Below, one piece after another: positions 1 through 10,100 of a stretch of 64,000 nt of DNA. Origin of the DNA: Brevibacillus aydinogluensis (GTDB lineage Bacteria > Bacillota > Bacilli > Brevibacillales > Brevibacillaceae); NCBI RefSeq assembly GCF_031954365.1, contig NZ_JAUSVZ010000007.1; one strand, given 5' to 3'. Position 1 is the first letter of the stretch; each line of letters opens with the position of its first letter. The position numbers and the translations under genes were made by a program. The notes under the pieces are model-generated. The model was not told where the DNA came from. It saw only the letters and a list, made by a program, of their open reading frames with translations, and searched no databases.

Positions 1-487
1 CTGGAAAGATTGGTGTTCCACTTTTGCCGAAACGCTGCACGAACTTCGCTTCCCGATCGTGACCATCGCCTCGGTTGTCGCGTTTGCCTACGTGACCAAT
101 GCGTCCGGCATGAGCACGACACTGGGGACCCTGCTGGCTTCAACCGGCGTGCTGTTTCCATTCTTTGCGCCGTTCCTCGGGTGGCTCGGCGTGTTTATCA
201 CCGGTTCCGACACGTCGTCCAACCTGCTGTTCGGACATTTGCAAAAAGTGACGGCCACGCAGTTGGGGGTTGATCCCGTCCTGGCGATTGCCGCCAACAC
301 CAGCGGGGGTGTCACCGGAAAGATGATCTCGCCGCAATCGATTGCAGTCGCCTGCGCCGCCGTCGGATTGGCCGGCAAGGAAGCCGACCTCGTCCGCTTT
401 ACGCTGAAGCACAGCATCATCCTGGTGGTGCTGGTCGGCCTGATCACGTTCCTGCAATCCAACGTCCTGTCGTGGATGATTCCGTGA
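1..487 (+). CDS. lldP: L-lactate permease, C-terminal fragment
   Basis: The reading frame is open from the left edge (first full codon at base 2) and ends in TGA at 485-487, leaving about 161 residues of the C-terminal part of a LctP/LldP-family lactate/glycolate permease. Several hydrophobic membrane segments are visible, with the family-typical stretches TGSDTSSNLLFG and GVTGKMISPQSIAVACAA. The family imports lactate with protons across the cytoplasmic membrane. The start and the upstream partner genes lie outside the window. No T-run terminator follows directly; the hairpin at 532-560 is oriented for the opposite strand but may also slow this transcript. Confidence 0.93.
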   Translation, partial: WKDWCSTFAETLHELRFPIVTIASVVAFAYVTNASGMSTTLGTLLASTGVLFPFFAPFLGWLGVFITGSDTSSNLLFGHLQKVTATQLGVDPVLAIAANTSGGVTGKMISPQSIAVACAAVGLAGKEADLVRFTLKHSIILVVLVGLITFLQSNVLSWMIP

Positions 488-525
488 CGCGCTCGAATCG
501 CTGATGGGCGCCGCGACTTGGCATG

Positions 526-560
526 AAAAAAGAGCGAAGCAGACTCGTGCTGCTTCGCTC
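526..560 (-). terminator. Intrinsic terminator of the DUF5316 gene
   Basis: An 11-bp perfect stem (532-542 with 550-560) has an A-run at 526-531 on its left, so on the minus strand the hairpin is followed by U residues. The stem touches the stop codon of the minus-strand DUF5316 gene. Confidence 0.8.
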
Positions 561-837
561 AGCGTGTAGACCATAACAGGAAAATGGCCGTCACGACAAA
601 AGGGAGGCCGAACAGAAACAAGCGTCCCGCCCATTTCTGCCGCTGCTTGCGATCCTCCGCCGTTTCCGTCGCGTAGTTGGCGCGAATGCGGTCGCCGCTC
701 AGCAGCGCTCCCGAACAGACCGCGCTGAACAGCCACACCGCTCCGCCGACGACGGCAAACGTGTTCCAATAGCCGAAATACAGTCCGGCCGCCAAACAGG
801 CCAGCCATAGCCCGGCACATACGACCGCGTACTTCAC
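559..837 (-). CDS. DUF5316 family small membrane protein
   Basis: This 92-residue protein has two N-terminal hydrophobic segments (about residues 4-25 and 27-48) and a third at the C-terminus (about 72-88). Between them lies a polar loop with SGDRIRANYATET and EDRKQRQ, the pattern I associate with the DUF5316 family of Bacillales. The function of that family is unknown; the topology suggests a small inner-membrane protein. It appears monocistronic, with its own terminator overlapping the stop codon. The family assignment rests on motif memory, not on a search. Confidence 0.75.
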   Translation of the reverse strand: MKYAVVCAGLWLACLAAGLYFGYWNTFAVVGGAVWLFSAVCSGALLSGDRIRANYATETAEDRKQRQKWAGRLFLFGLPFVVTAIFLLWSTR

Positions 838-987
838 GAGACCACCCTCCCCCTTTTGCCTGCCATTCCTTTATTCGCGATTCGGATCTGCTGCGCCGAT
901 GCAGCAGCAGATGATGCTCATGCTGTGTCAGACGGCATCCCCGCTGGACGGTGCCATCCCCCACGGGACAGTCTTTTGTGCCATTGA

Positions 988-2157
988 TCACGCCTGTGCG
1001 CGGTACACCTGTCTGCCCATTACATAGGTGGCCTCCACTCCGTACGACAGGTTCAGCACGGTAATATCCGCGTCGTACCCCGCCTCCAGGCGCCCTTTTT
1101 GCCCGCCCAGGCCCACGATCTCCGCCGGTGTCTGGGACGCCATGGCGACCGCTTCCGGCAGCGGCACGCCGCACAGGGTCACCATGTTCTGCACCGCCCG
1201 GTTGAGTGTCAAAATGCTGCCGGCCAGCGTGCCGTCCGCCAGTTTGGCCTGCGTTCCCCGCACGTGCACTTCCTGGCCGCCCAGGTCGTACACGCCGTCG
1301 CCGAGCGCCGCCGCCCGCATCGAATCGCTGACCAGGGCCAGGCGCCCAAACGACTTCAGCCGATACAAAATGCGCATCACGGCCGGGTGCACATGCTCTC
1401 CGTCGGCGATCAGCTCGGTGCTCAACTGTTCGTGCACCATCGCCGCACCGACCACCCCCGGCTCGCGGTGGTGCAGTCCCGTCATGGCGTTGAAGCAGTG
1501 GGTAAAGTGCTGCACGCCGCACTCCACCGCATGCTGTGCCTGGGCAAACGTGGCCCCGGTATGCCCGGCGGAGACGATGACCCCCTGCTCCTTCAGCCAG
1601 CGGATCGCTTCCAGCGCTTCCGGCTGCTCCGGCGCGATCGTCACCACCTTCAGCAGTCCGCCTGCCAGCTCGTACAGCCGGCGCACCTCCGCCAATTTGG
1701 GTGCGACGATGTGGGCCTCGTTTTGCGCCCCTTTGTAGCGCGGATTGATCCACGGCCCTTCCAGGTGAATGCCCGCGACAGCCGCTCCCTCCGTCCCGGC
1801 TCGGCTGACCGCGGCGATGTTGCGGATCGCCTTTTCCAACTCCGCGTAAGGGGCTGTCATCGTCGTCGCCAAAAACGACGTGACGCCGTAACGGGCCAGC
1901 GCCCGGGAGATCGTCATAAGCGACTCCGGCGTGCCGTCCATCGTGTCGCAGCCGGCGATGCCGTGCATGTGTATGTCGACGAACCCCGGACAAATCCAGC
2001 CGTCCTTCACCGTCTCCACCCGTTCCGGCAGCGGTCCGGCGTACCCGGCTGACGTTCCCGCGTAGGCGATTGTGCCGCCGTCCACGACGACCAGGCCGTC
2101 AGCCACAATCGTGCCGCCTGTGACCACCGTTCCCCGCAGGGCAAATGCTTGCTTCAT
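988..2157 (-). CDS. nagA: N-acetylglucosamine-6-phosphate deacetylase
   Basis: NagA removes the acetyl group from GlcNAc-6-phosphate in the cytoplasm, giving glucosamine-6-phosphate for NagB. The 389-residue protein is of family length. It shows the metal-binding HxH in DIHMHGIAG (H63, H65), HLEGPWINP, the FTHCFNAMTGLHHREPG histidines and the catalytic Asp region LVSDSMRAA. The start was set at ATG 2157 because a GGAGGG ribosome site lies seven bases upstream; the frame stays open further upstream but without support. nagB and an RpiR regulator lie 27 kb away, so the nag genes are split in this genome. A GNAT gene precedes it by 100 bases on the same strand. Confidence 0.95.
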   Translation of the reverse strand: MKQAFALRGTVVTGGTIVADGLVVVDGGTIAYAGTSAGYAGPLPERVETVKDGWICPGFVDIHMHGIAGCDTMDGTPESLMTISRALARYGVTSFLATTMTAPYAELEKAIRNIAAVSRAGTEGAAVAGIHLEGPWINPRYKGAQNEAHIVAPKLAEVRRLYELAGGLLKVVTIAPEQPEALEAIRWLKEQGVIVSAGHTGATFAQAQHAVECGVQHFTHCFNAMTGLHHREPGVVGAAMVHEQLSTELIADGEHVHPAVMRILYRLKSFGRLALVSDSMRAAALGDGVYDLGGQEVHVRGTQAKLADGTLAGSILTLNRAVQNMVTLCGVPLPEAVAMASQTPAEIVGLGGQKGRLEAGYDADITVLNLSYGVEATYVMGRQVYRAQA

Positions 2158-2257
2158 CCTCCATCCCTCCATCTGCTGTCTTGCTTCATCGCGTGCTGCC
2201 GCCCGGTCGGATGATGGCCGCAGGTGCCTGCCGGCGCTCTCAAGCGATGCCGCGCGG

Positions 2258-2752
2258 CTACGGCGATAGCCGCTTTTCCAGCTCAATCTCGTCGCGCAGC
2301 GGGATGCCGTCACTGCCAACGGTCGGGATTTGCGGCTTGAGCCGACGCGCCTGCTCCACAGCATTGCGGTGGACAGCGACCAGTACGTACCCCCGCTTTT
2401 GGTAAAAGCGCAGGGCATTCAGGTTGTCGTTGGTCGTCAACAGCCAAACGCGATCCATTCCGCTGTCGCGCGCCACCCGTTCCACCGCCAGCATCAAGGA
2501 GGTGCCGACGCCGATGCCTTCCCTCACGCTGTCCAGCGAGACCACCTGCAGCTGGCCGTCGGCGACAGCGTAGGTCACCAGCCCGACAAGCTCCTCGCCG
2601 CAGAAAGCGGCAAATCCGGGCAGCTCGTCACAGGCAAACACCTGCAGTCCGTGGCCGTACACCATGTTTGAGCTGCCCCAATGCTCACGGAGAAAGCCGC
2701 CCAGCCACAGCCGGTCCGACTCGACCAGGGCTCTGACACGAATTTCGTTCAT
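2258..2752 (-). CDS. GNAT family N-acetyltransferase
   Basis: This 164-residue protein has the GNAT fold signature: an acetyl-CoA-binding motif A (REGIGVGTSLMLAVE, about residues 86-100) followed by VWLLTTNDNLNALRFYQKRG, the usual motif B with an aromatic residue near the cofactor. The substrate cannot be told from the sequence. The chosen ATG at 2752 has a GAGGGGG ribosome site just upstream. It lies 100 bases before nagA on the same strand, so co-transcription is possible, but neither gene explains the other. Confidence 0.88.
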   Translation of the reverse strand: MNEIRVRALVESDRLWLGGFLREHWGSSNMVYGHGLQVFACDELPGFAAFCGEELVGLVTYAVADGQLQVVSLDSVREGIGVGTSLMLAVERVARDSGMDRVWLLTTNDNLNALRFYQKRGYVLVAVHRNAVEQARRLKPQIPTVGSDGIPLRDEIELEKRLSP

Positions 2753-2867
2753 GCTCGTTCCCCCTCTATTGTATCGCAATCACCCCGCCAGCCGAACACA
2801 TAATGCGCCGATAGAGGCGAGGTTCCCGACGGGGTTCCGTCAGCACTCTGGCGAACAGCATTACGAT

Positions 2868-3491
2868 CTATTTTTCAACCTCGGTGCCATCGACGGCCGA
2901 CAGCTTGACAATCAACGCCCACTTTGCCAGTTTTAGCCGCTCGGGGGAGAAATCCATCACGTGCATGGCGTTTTCATCCGTCGCCTGCATGCCCCAGACG
3001 GCTACTTGTTCCCCTTCCGAAACCTGTACACTGTCGTGAAGTTGAATCAGCCCTCTTGCCATATGTTTACGCCCGGCGTCCAGTTCCGTCCGGACGCTGG
3101 ACTGTTCGCTGTCGTCGGCAAAAGCGGAAGTGACCACGTATCGCGTGCTGGCTTCGTTGTTGGCGTCCGACTCTCGTACGGAGATGAGAAACTGGCCGTC
3201 GTAATGCCTGTTATTGGTTGACGCGCGGGTCATTGTGTCAAACGCCTGCCCAATGTCCGTTTTGACGCCGTTTTCCCACACCTCAACCACAGCCCGGATC
3301 GTCTCTTTCTTTCCTTCGTAGGACACTTTGACGGCCCCTGACATGTCTCCCAGGAACGGTTTGAATTTTTGGGCATCTCCGGCGAACAAATCGACAGGTT
3401 CGATGTGCAGCATGCCCGGCTGCGTCCGCTCAGAATTGGAGCATGACAGGAGCAAAAGCGACGACAGCACAAACAGAACAATGCGCAGCAT
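2868..3491 (-). CDS. Putative lipoprotein of unknown function
   Basis: The protein begins with a lipoprotein-type signal: a hydrophobic stretch (VLFVLSSLLLL) ending in LLSC, so the mature form probably carries a lipid on that cysteine and sits on the outer face of the membrane. The mature part of about 190 residues is soluble and acidic, with no domain I recognise. The start is uncertain. ATG 3491 is used here; an in-frame TTG at 3497 sits better behind a GGGAGG site, and ATG 3524 would give a longer n-region. It stands alone between a GNAT gene and a nitronate monooxygenase gene. Confidence 0.7.
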   Translation of the reverse strand: MLRIVLFVLSSLLLLSCSNSERTQPGMLHIEPVDLFAGDAQKFKPFLGDMSGAVKVSYEGKKETIRAVVEVWENGVKTDIGQAFDTMTRASTNNRHYDGQFLISVRESDANNEASTRYVVTSAFADDSEQSSVRTELDAGRKHMARGLIQLHDSVQVSEGEQVAVWGMQATDENAMHVMDFSPERLKLAKWALIVKLSAVDGTEVEK

Positions 3492-3618
3492 GCCCAAGGT
3501 GTGCCATCCTCCCTTCTCCCGCATGAATGATTTCATCTCATCTGTCCGTATGCTGCTCACCGCCGCGCGGGGGACGTGCGGGAGCCTTCGACGGCCGCGA
3601 TCCCGGCCGTGATGCCAT

Positions 3619-4698
3619 TTACGTCCGGCCGGCGAAACGTGCCATCGCCTGTTCCGTTTCCTCAACCAGACGGCGCATCAGCGTCCCCGCGTCCATCTGG
3701 CGGGAGAGACCGCTCCCCTGGCCAGCCCACATCGACAGGTAGTCGCGCTCGCGCTGTTTCGCCGCGGCCTGCCGGATGTCGCGGGTCAAGGCGTTTTGCA
3801 CCGGATAGGGCGGCACTTCATCCCGGTACGGGGCAATCTCGCGCATGAACCGGTTGCAGACGCCCCGCGCCGGCTTGCCGGAAAACGCGATCGTCAGCGC
3901 CGTCTGGTCATCGCCTGCCTCCAGGATCGCCTGTTTGTGCAGCGGATGGGCGCCGCTCTCCGTGCAGACCAGAAACGCCGTGCCCACCTGTACAGCCTCT
4001 GCCCCCAGTGCCAACGCGGCCGCGATCCCCCGCCCGTCCATGATGCCGCCGGCGGCAATGACCGGGATATTCAGCCTGTCCGCCAACTGCGGCACCAGGG
4101 CCATCAAGCCGATCAGGTTGTCGGGGGAATCGGGCAAAAACGAGCCGCGATGCCCGCCTGCCTCGCTGCCCTGCGCGACCACCAGGTCGACGCCGCTCGC
4201 CTCCAGCGCCACGCCTTCGCGCACCGTGGTGGCGGTGCCGATCACCGTGACCCCTCGCCGCTTCAGCTCCGCCATCCAGCGCTGCTCGAGGAGGCCAAAG
4301 GTGAAGCTGAACACTGGCACCTCTTCCTCCAGCACCGCCGCCATCTGCTCTTCAAACGGTTCGGCAAACCGGCCGACGTCCGGGTCTTCGGGGATGCCCA
4401 GCCGCCGCCTCGCTTCGTTCATCAGCCGCCGGACGTTTTCGCCCGGACGCGTATCGCCGCTGACCTCCTCCGGGATGAACAGGTTGACCGCAAACGGTTT
4501 GTCGGTCAATTGACGGATGGCGCGAACCGCACTGCGGATCTGCTCACCGCTCATGTACCCCGCCCCCAGCGAGCCCAGCCCGCCCGCATTTGAAACAGCG
4601 GCGACCAGCTCAGGTGTCGTCGCCCCGCCGGCCATCGGGGCCTGGATGATCGGCCACTGCACCTGCAGTCGTTTGGTTGCCTCGTTTGTTGGCCACAT
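3619..4698 (-). CDS. Nitronate monooxygenase family protein
   Basis: A 359-residue FMN-dependent TIM-barrel protein of the nitronate monooxygenase (former 2-nitropropane dioxygenase) family, which oxidises alkyl nitronates. Visible family marks are the N-terminal PIIQAPMAGGATTPEL, GGLGSLGAGY, the catalytic-histidine region AQGSEAGGHRG, and the phosphate-binding VIAAGGIMDGRGI and LGAEAVQVGTAFL. The ATG at 4698 is chosen because an AAAGGAG site lies ten bases upstream; residues further upstream do not look like the family. It lies close to the Nudix gene upstream (28-base gap), so the two may share a transcript. Confidence 0.9.
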   Translation of the reverse strand: MWPTNEATKRLQVQWPIIQAPMAGGATTPELVAAVSNAGGLGSLGAGYMSGEQIRSAVRAIRQLTDKPFAVNLFIPEEVSGDTRPGENVRRLMNEARRRLGIPEDPDVGRFAEPFEEQMAAVLEEEVPVFSFTFGLLEQRWMAELKRRGVTVIGTATTVREGVALEASGVDLVVAQGSEAGGHRGSFLPDSPDNLIGLMALVPQLADRLNIPVIAAGGIMDGRGIAAALALGAEAVQVGTAFLVCTESGAHPLHKQAILEAGDDQTALTIAFSGKPARGVCNRFMREIAPYRDEVPPYPVQNALTRDIRQAAAKQRERDYLSMWAGQGSGLSRQMDAGTLMRRLVEETEQAMARFAGRT

Positions 4699-4726
4699 GC
4701 ATGATACGCTCCTTTCGCAATCGGAA

Positions 4727-5401
4727 TCAGCGTTCGGCTTGTCCTTCGCCGTCAGGACCCACAAGTTCCAGAAAATGTGCCAGAATCCGTGCGGTCAGCC
4801 CCCAGATCACGCGCCCCTCCACCCGATAAAACAAGTGGTGGACGGTGCCGGTCCGCCACGGATACCGCTCGCCGCCCGGTATCAGGTGATAGGGATAGTC
4901 CGCTCCCGGCTCCACCTTCATCTTCACCGGATACACTTCCGGCCGGGTGGCAACAAGCGTTTGCAGCGGCACGCAAAACACCTCTTCCACTTCGGCCGGG
5001 TTGGGCGACATGTCTGCAAGCGAGTCGATCTGCCCGACAAACGGGTAGATACAGGCAAACGGCGTCACCACCGTATCCAGCGTCCCCACTTGGCGGATGC
5101 GTTCAGCGGCCAGCCCCAGCTCTTCGCTCGTCTCACGCCGGGCCGTCTCCCACGGGGAGCCGTCTCCCTCTTCGGCCCGCCCTCCCGGAAAACAGATTTC
5201 TCCGGCCTGCCGCCGCATCGTGCGCGCCCGCTTTTCAAACAGCACCTCCAACGTTCCGTCATCCCGCTCCACCAGCGGCACCAGCACGCTGAAGCGGCCC
5301 AGGCTGTTCTCTCCCATGATGCCGGGCTGGCGCTGCCGCAGCGCGTCGGCAATTCCGGTAACGGACAGAGAATGGTGATGCGTCGGTTCTTTCTGGTTCA
5401 C
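4727..5401 (-). CDS. Nudix hydrolase, CoA pyrophosphatase type
   Basis: A 224-residue Nudix protein resembling NudL/YeaB-type coenzyme A pyrophosphatases, which split CoA into phosphopantetheine and 3',5'-ADP. The Nudix box runs through FPGGRAEEGDG and RRETSEELGL. An Asp sits where the first Glu of the general box would be, as I recall for the NudL subfamily. The start is a GTG at 5401, supported by AAAGGAGG seven bases upstream. The nitronate monooxygenase gene follows after 28 bases. Substrate assignment is by family; an ADP-ribose or other nucleotide substrate is not excluded. Confidence 0.87.
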   Translation of the reverse strand: MNQKEPTHHHSLSVTGIADALRQRQPGIMGENSLGRFSVLVPLVERDDGTLEVLFEKRARTMRRQAGEICFPGGRAEEGDGSPWETARRETSEELGLAAERIRQVGTLDTVVTPFACIYPFVGQIDSLADMSPNPAEVEEVFCVPLQTLVATRPEVYPVKMKVEPGADYPYHLIPGGERYPWRTGTVHHLFYRVEGRVIWGLTARILAHFLELVGPDGEGQAER

Positions 5402-5550
5402 TCGCCGCCCTCCTTTTCATGATGGCGCTTCCATGGGGAGAGAGCCGCTCCCCCCTGTACCGCCAGCCGGGAACGAACGGACGCCCAGGCGTTCTCCCAC
5501 TCGGCTCCGCCTGTTCCGTCGCATCGTTTCGATCATTTCGTTCCTGATGG

Positions 5551-5937
5551 TCAACTCCCTATGTAGCGGGACACCTCCAGCAGATTGTGGTCGGGATCGC
5601 GGAAATAGACGGACAGGATGTTCCCCGTCGCGCCCGTCCGCTCCACCGGCCCTTCCACAATCGCAACTCCGCAGTCGTGGAGATGTCGGATCACTTCCTC
5701 CAGCGGGACGGACGCGATCAAACAGAGGTCGGCCGAGCCGGGAACGGGGTGATGCGCCTTTGGTTCAAATTCCTGGCCCGCCTGGTGCAGGTTGATCTTT
5801 TGACGGCCGAACTGCAGCGCCTTTCTGCCCCCGCCAAAGGTGACGACTTTCATCCCCAGCACCCGTTCGTAAAAACGGCAGGTCTCCTCCACATCCCGGA
5901 CGGTCAACACGAGATGATCCAGCCTGTCGATCATCAT
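5551..5937 (-). CDS. VOC family protein similar to GLOD5
   Basis: A 128-residue vicinal-oxygen-chelate (glyoxalase fold) protein with two beta-alpha-beta-beta-beta halves: IDRLDHLVLTVRDVEET at the start and YFRDPDHNLLEVSRYI at the end. Likely metal ligands are the His of LDHLV and the Glu of LLEVS. The whole length, including GMKVVTFGGGRKALQFG, INLHQAG and AHHPVPGSADLCLI, resembles the GLOD5 group shared by animals and bacteria, whose reaction is not established. ATG 5937 and the adjacent ATG 5934 both follow GGGAGGAGGG. It appears to be a single gene. Confidence 0.88.
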   Translation of the reverse strand: MMIDRLDHLVLTVRDVEETCRFYERVLGMKVVTFGGGRKALQFGRQKINLHQAGQEFEPKAHHPVPGSADLCLIASVPLEEVIRHLHDCGVAIVEGPVERTGATGNILSVYFRDPDHNLLEVSRYIGS

Positions 5938-6080
5938 GCTCCCTCCTCCCGACAGAGACGCTCTCTTTCGGCGCAGCATGGGCATCGCTTACCAAAAAGA
6001 CGCAGTCCCTTTTCATCAGGGTACCACGTCTTTTGACAGGCTGAAACTGGTATTTGATTTTCGCTGGGGCCATTTTTATG

Positions 6081-6416
6081 TTACCGCAAGCTGTCCAGGG
6101 CATAGTCCCGCTCCACTTTGCAGATGCGGGTGACGTAGTGTTCGTACCAGACGGTTTTTCCTTTCTCTTGGGCGGCCCGATGCTCCTCATGACGCTTCCA
6201 CTCGCGGATTGCCTCCAGAGACGACCAGTAGGAGACGGTCACGCCGAAGCCGGACCCGTCACGCACGCTCTCGACGCCGAGAAAGCCCGGCTGCCCGGAA
6301 GCAAGCCGCACCATGCGCTCGGCCATTTCGCCGTAGCCGTTCTCTCCCTCCGTTCGCTGCGACGTGAAAATGACGGCGTAATAGGGTGGGTCCGGTGTCT
6401 TGGCAAATCGGTCCAT
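6081..6416 (-). CDS. Antibiotic biosynthesis monooxygenase (ABM) family protein
   Basis: A 111-residue protein of the ABM/YqjZ dimeric alpha-beta barrel type, with the characteristic order ending in SYWSSLEAIREWKRHEEH. Members include quinol monooxygenases and many proteins of unknown role; the family name does not imply antibiotic synthesis here. ATG 6416 follows AGGAGG by eleven bases. It stands alone, directly next to the AT-rich toxin/immunity segment that begins near 6.53 kb. Confidence 0.85.
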   Translation of the reverse strand: MDRFAKTPDPPYYAVIFTSQRTEGENGYGEMAERMVRLASGQPGFLGVESVRDGSGFGVTVSYWSSLEAIREWKRHEEHRAAQEKGKTVWYEHYVTRICKVERDYALDSLR

Positions 6417-6536
6417 CGTGGGGGTGTCCTCCTGTCAGATCAACAGCCCGATCCTCCGTACAGCCGAGAATGATTCCTTCCGTGCTCGACCAGCCGCTTA
6501 CAGACCGCTGAACTTGTTAGTTGTTGGGGATTTGAT

Positions 6537-7118
6537 TTACTCTACTTTATCCAGCATGTACAAATTGAATTTTTTCTCTTCTCGATAACCGATATTTGGT
6601 TCGCCAAAAGAGAATGGTAAAAACCATCGGATAACGTTGTAACTATTCTCAATCATCCTCTTCACATTGTCTGTATAGGTGATGGTTGTCTCGACGCCAA
6701 CACCGCCAATCACAAAATCTTTGTTTTCTACCAGACTGCTAATTTCTCTGGAAAGTCTTTCATAAAACCAGCGATTTCTCTCCGACACATGATCTACATC
6801 CAATTCCGGATATCGGTCCAGATCGAACCATGCAGAAAGCTCGTAGATGCCGTTGTTCTTTTGTACGTAGCACCCTCCATGTACCGATTGGTTTACCATG
6901 CAGCGAACAAAGCAAATCTTTCCCTGCTCGATATGTTCATGCAACAGGGCAAGGTCGGTATCTGGAGATAAGAAATGTTGATGATGATATTCCCAATCCT
7001 CGATGATTTCGATCTCGATAATGTCGCAAATGACATTGTTTTTGCGAAGCATCTTGTTACATTCTGAAAATTCGATACCCCTCCTTGTATAGAGGGTTAC
7101 GTTTAATTGGGCCCCCAT
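6537..7118 (-). CDS. Probable immunity protein for the adjacent toxin
   Basis: A 193-residue cytoplasmic-looking protein with no signal peptide, no membrane segment and no domain I can name. It is rich in acidic and aromatic residues. It starts nine bases after the stop of the giant toxin-tipped gene, and its GAGGTGA ribosome site overlaps that stop codon, so translation is probably coupled. Both this gene and the last few hundred bases of the toxin gene are clearly AT-richer than everything around them. Position, size, coupling and composition fit the cognate immunity gene of a polymorphic toxin; this is inference, and the family is unknown to me. Confidence 0.6.
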   Translation of the reverse strand: MGAQLNVTLYTRRGIEFSECNKMLRKNNVICDIIEIEIIEDWEYHHQHFLSPDTDLALLHEHIEQGKICFVRCMVNQSVHGGCYVQKNNGIYELSAWFDLDRYPELDVDHVSERNRWFYERLSREISSLVENKDFVIGGVGVETTITYTDNVKRMIENSYNVIRWFLPFSFGEPNIGYREEKKFNLYMLDKVE

Positions 7119-7127
7119 TCGATCACC

Positions 7128-10100
7128 TCAGTCTAGTAAGCGTAGAACCCTATCCGAAAAAGCACCAGGGTAAAGACTAACGAATTCACCATTCTCTTTA
7201 ACCCGCAACAAATTATTTCCTCGAATAAAGTAAATCTCTCCCGCTTTCTCATCACGAACTACTTTATCATGTACTTTAAAAATATCGTTCGCAAAATTCT
7301 TGTATTCTTCATAGTTATTTAATTCCGGGTAGTCGAATCTATGTTTCCCCCATTTCGTACCTAATTGATTGTTATTAAAAATAATATCTTTAAAAGGAAT
7401 ATTTACTTTTGGGGTTTCATTTATGAGTTTAACTGCTTCCTTAGTTATTTTTCCTCCCTTTTTAAAGAAAGCCATGCTTGCTACAAGTGGTCCTTTACGG
7501 GCTTCCCATAAAACCGTAAAAATTTCCTGATCGCCAGCTAAGAATAATTCTGTTAAACTGTTATACTTATCTCGCCCCAAAGAGACATCCACATACGCAT
7601 ACCCCAGCAAACGATCAGTTACTTCTCCTCTTTCATTTAAATAGCCAAGCCCACGTTCGTATACATCACGTGCAACATGAGTGCTCCACTTGTTCAATGT
7701 TGCTTCGTAAGCGATGACACTGTGGAGGAACTCTTCGTTATACTGGCCGGAAACCGGACCTTCATAGAATTGCATCTTGATCAAGTATTCCTGCATGCGT
7801 TTAATTTTCTCTGCCTGAATCGTCCGGTTATATTGATCAATTAAAACTTGCAAATCGTATTCCTCAGGATCTGTTGTATTTCTTACTGAAATCCAGGAGT
7901 GAATAGGATATGCAGGAGCGTCTGTTGCGATAATCTCTACCTTATACATACCATTCTCGGCATACGAGCCTGCATTCGGCTGATTCACCCGCCCGTCCCA
8001 TGTGAAATACAGATAGGTTTTGGCCGGCAGATTAGTCCGAATTTCTTCGTATACCACGAGGTTGGAACCTGACCGCTTCACCTTAATAACCGCCTGAGGA
8101 TGACCTTCGTAGAATCTCCATCGTAACGTGACAGACTTTTGAAATCCGGGGGTACTGTCTACTACACCATACTTGGAGACTCTTTCCACGTGATGAAACC
8201 CTGCCCGGTAGCCTCCGCCTATTTCAGGAACAGCTCTTTTTGTCACTCGGGCAGATCTTTCGTCAGGACTGCCATTGTCCCAAATCACCTTGGCGTAATA
8301 AGTCCCTGTCTCTTCCGGGATAAATAGCGTGTCCTCCTGATTGGCGTAAAACGTTTTGAGCGGGTTCCCGTCCTTATCCTCTAAGATGAGCACATTTGCG
8401 GTTACATAAAGGTTCATGTCCGCCAGCTCATCCAGCGCGAGCTTGAAGTAATCCACGTCATACGGAGACGACAGTCGATCCGTGTAGATTTCGTCCCACT
8501 CCGCTGGTGTAGCAGTCTCCCGGGAGTGGTCCAAATCAGCTTCCACTGTCAAACGGGTTGTGACGGCTACACTGTTGGCACCCGGTTCCACTTTCACGAA
8601 GTAGGTCGTGTTTCCTTGCAGGATTGCTTCCACTTTGGAGAACAGCTTTCCGTACGGACCGTCGTGGTTGTCGTTTAGCGCAATCTCGTTTTGCAGCAGC
8701 GGATCGGCATAGAGGCGAAGAATCGTATCCGCTTCCGCCCCGTTCCCTTGGTACGGAGACGTAAACAGGCGATAGAGCCCGGTTTTACCAGTTGTAAATT
8801 TGAAGTAAGCCGCCTCTCCTTGTCCTTTGTTCACATCCGCAAAGGAATCAACAGCGATGTCTGTAAAAGAGAGGCTCGATCCCTCTCCGGCCTGGACCAT
8901 AAAGTGTTCATGGTACCCCGATACCACGACTGGACTATCTCCCGTTACCGTGACGACCAGTTTCCCTTGTGCCGGTGTGGAAAGGGTATTGGCAACCGAG
9001 TCGGTGTTTTCGCGGATCAGTGCGCCGTTTTGGTCATACAGTCGATAGGAGACCTTTCGTCCGGTTCCCTCAATATCAACAGAACTGGTCCACTGGCTCG
9101 TGTTGACAAAAGCATACGTTTCGCCCGGGTAAATCGACTGTTTAAACAACGCTGGTTGTTTACTGTCCTGCTCTTCGAACCAGGAACGGAACGCGTTAAA
9201 GGTGACGGGATCCTCGGAAGTCACCGTCACGACCAGCTTTCCGCCCGCAGGAACAGTCTTGCTCGAACCGGTTGCATCCCTTTGTTGCGCGTAACCGTCT
9301 CCGTCCGCATTATAGATCGCGTAATCAAACGTACGGGCCGATGAGGAAGAGGCATCCATCGCCACTTCCTGGATGTCCACGCTCTTGTTGACAAACACAT
9401 GCGATTGCCCTTTGGACAGGGTTTTGGTAAGCAAAATTGTCTCGGCCGTCTCTTCCCGGAAAAGTTCATAGTACCCCGCAAACGTTACCGGCTCATCCGT
9501 GGTGACGGAAGCCACAAGCTTCCCCCCCGCCGGTACCGTCAAGGCCGTTCCCGCAGAGTCGTGGTTTTGCCTGTACAGGGTTCCATCGCTTTTCCAAATC
9601 TGATAACTGAACTTCTGCCGAGACGAACCGGTCGTCATGATACTTGCGCTGTCGGCGCTCGTATTGGCTATGGCAATCGTTTCGTTTTTGGACACGGTCT
9701 TTTTCAACAAGGCAGGGAAAGGAATTTCGTACCCTTCAAAGGCTGAGGCAAACCCCTTAAAGGTGACGGGGTGATCGGCTGTGACCGTCACCACCAGCCT
9801 GCCGCCTGCCGGGACCAATTTGTAGGACGCTTCGGCATCGCTGTCCTGCTCTTGCTCCGTACCGTCGCTTTTGTATTTCGCGTAATCGTAAATCCGCGTG
9901 CTCGGAGATGAAGTTGCGCCATCTATATCAATTTTTTGGATCTTGTCGCTTTTATTGACAAAAACATAGCTTTCCCCCGGCTGCAATGTCTTCACTAGCA
10001 AAGCGTCCGACGGCTCTTCTTCCCGAAAAATCTCCTCGTACCCGAAAAACATGATCGGGTCATCCGAGGTGACCGTGGCCACCATCTTTCCGCCCGCCGG

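Noticed and set aside
140..1993. Long open frame on the minus strand opposite the lactate permease and nagA
   Set aside because: Arg/Gly-rich low-complexity translation that is a frame-shadow of nagA in GC-rich DNA, with no domain and no ribosome site.
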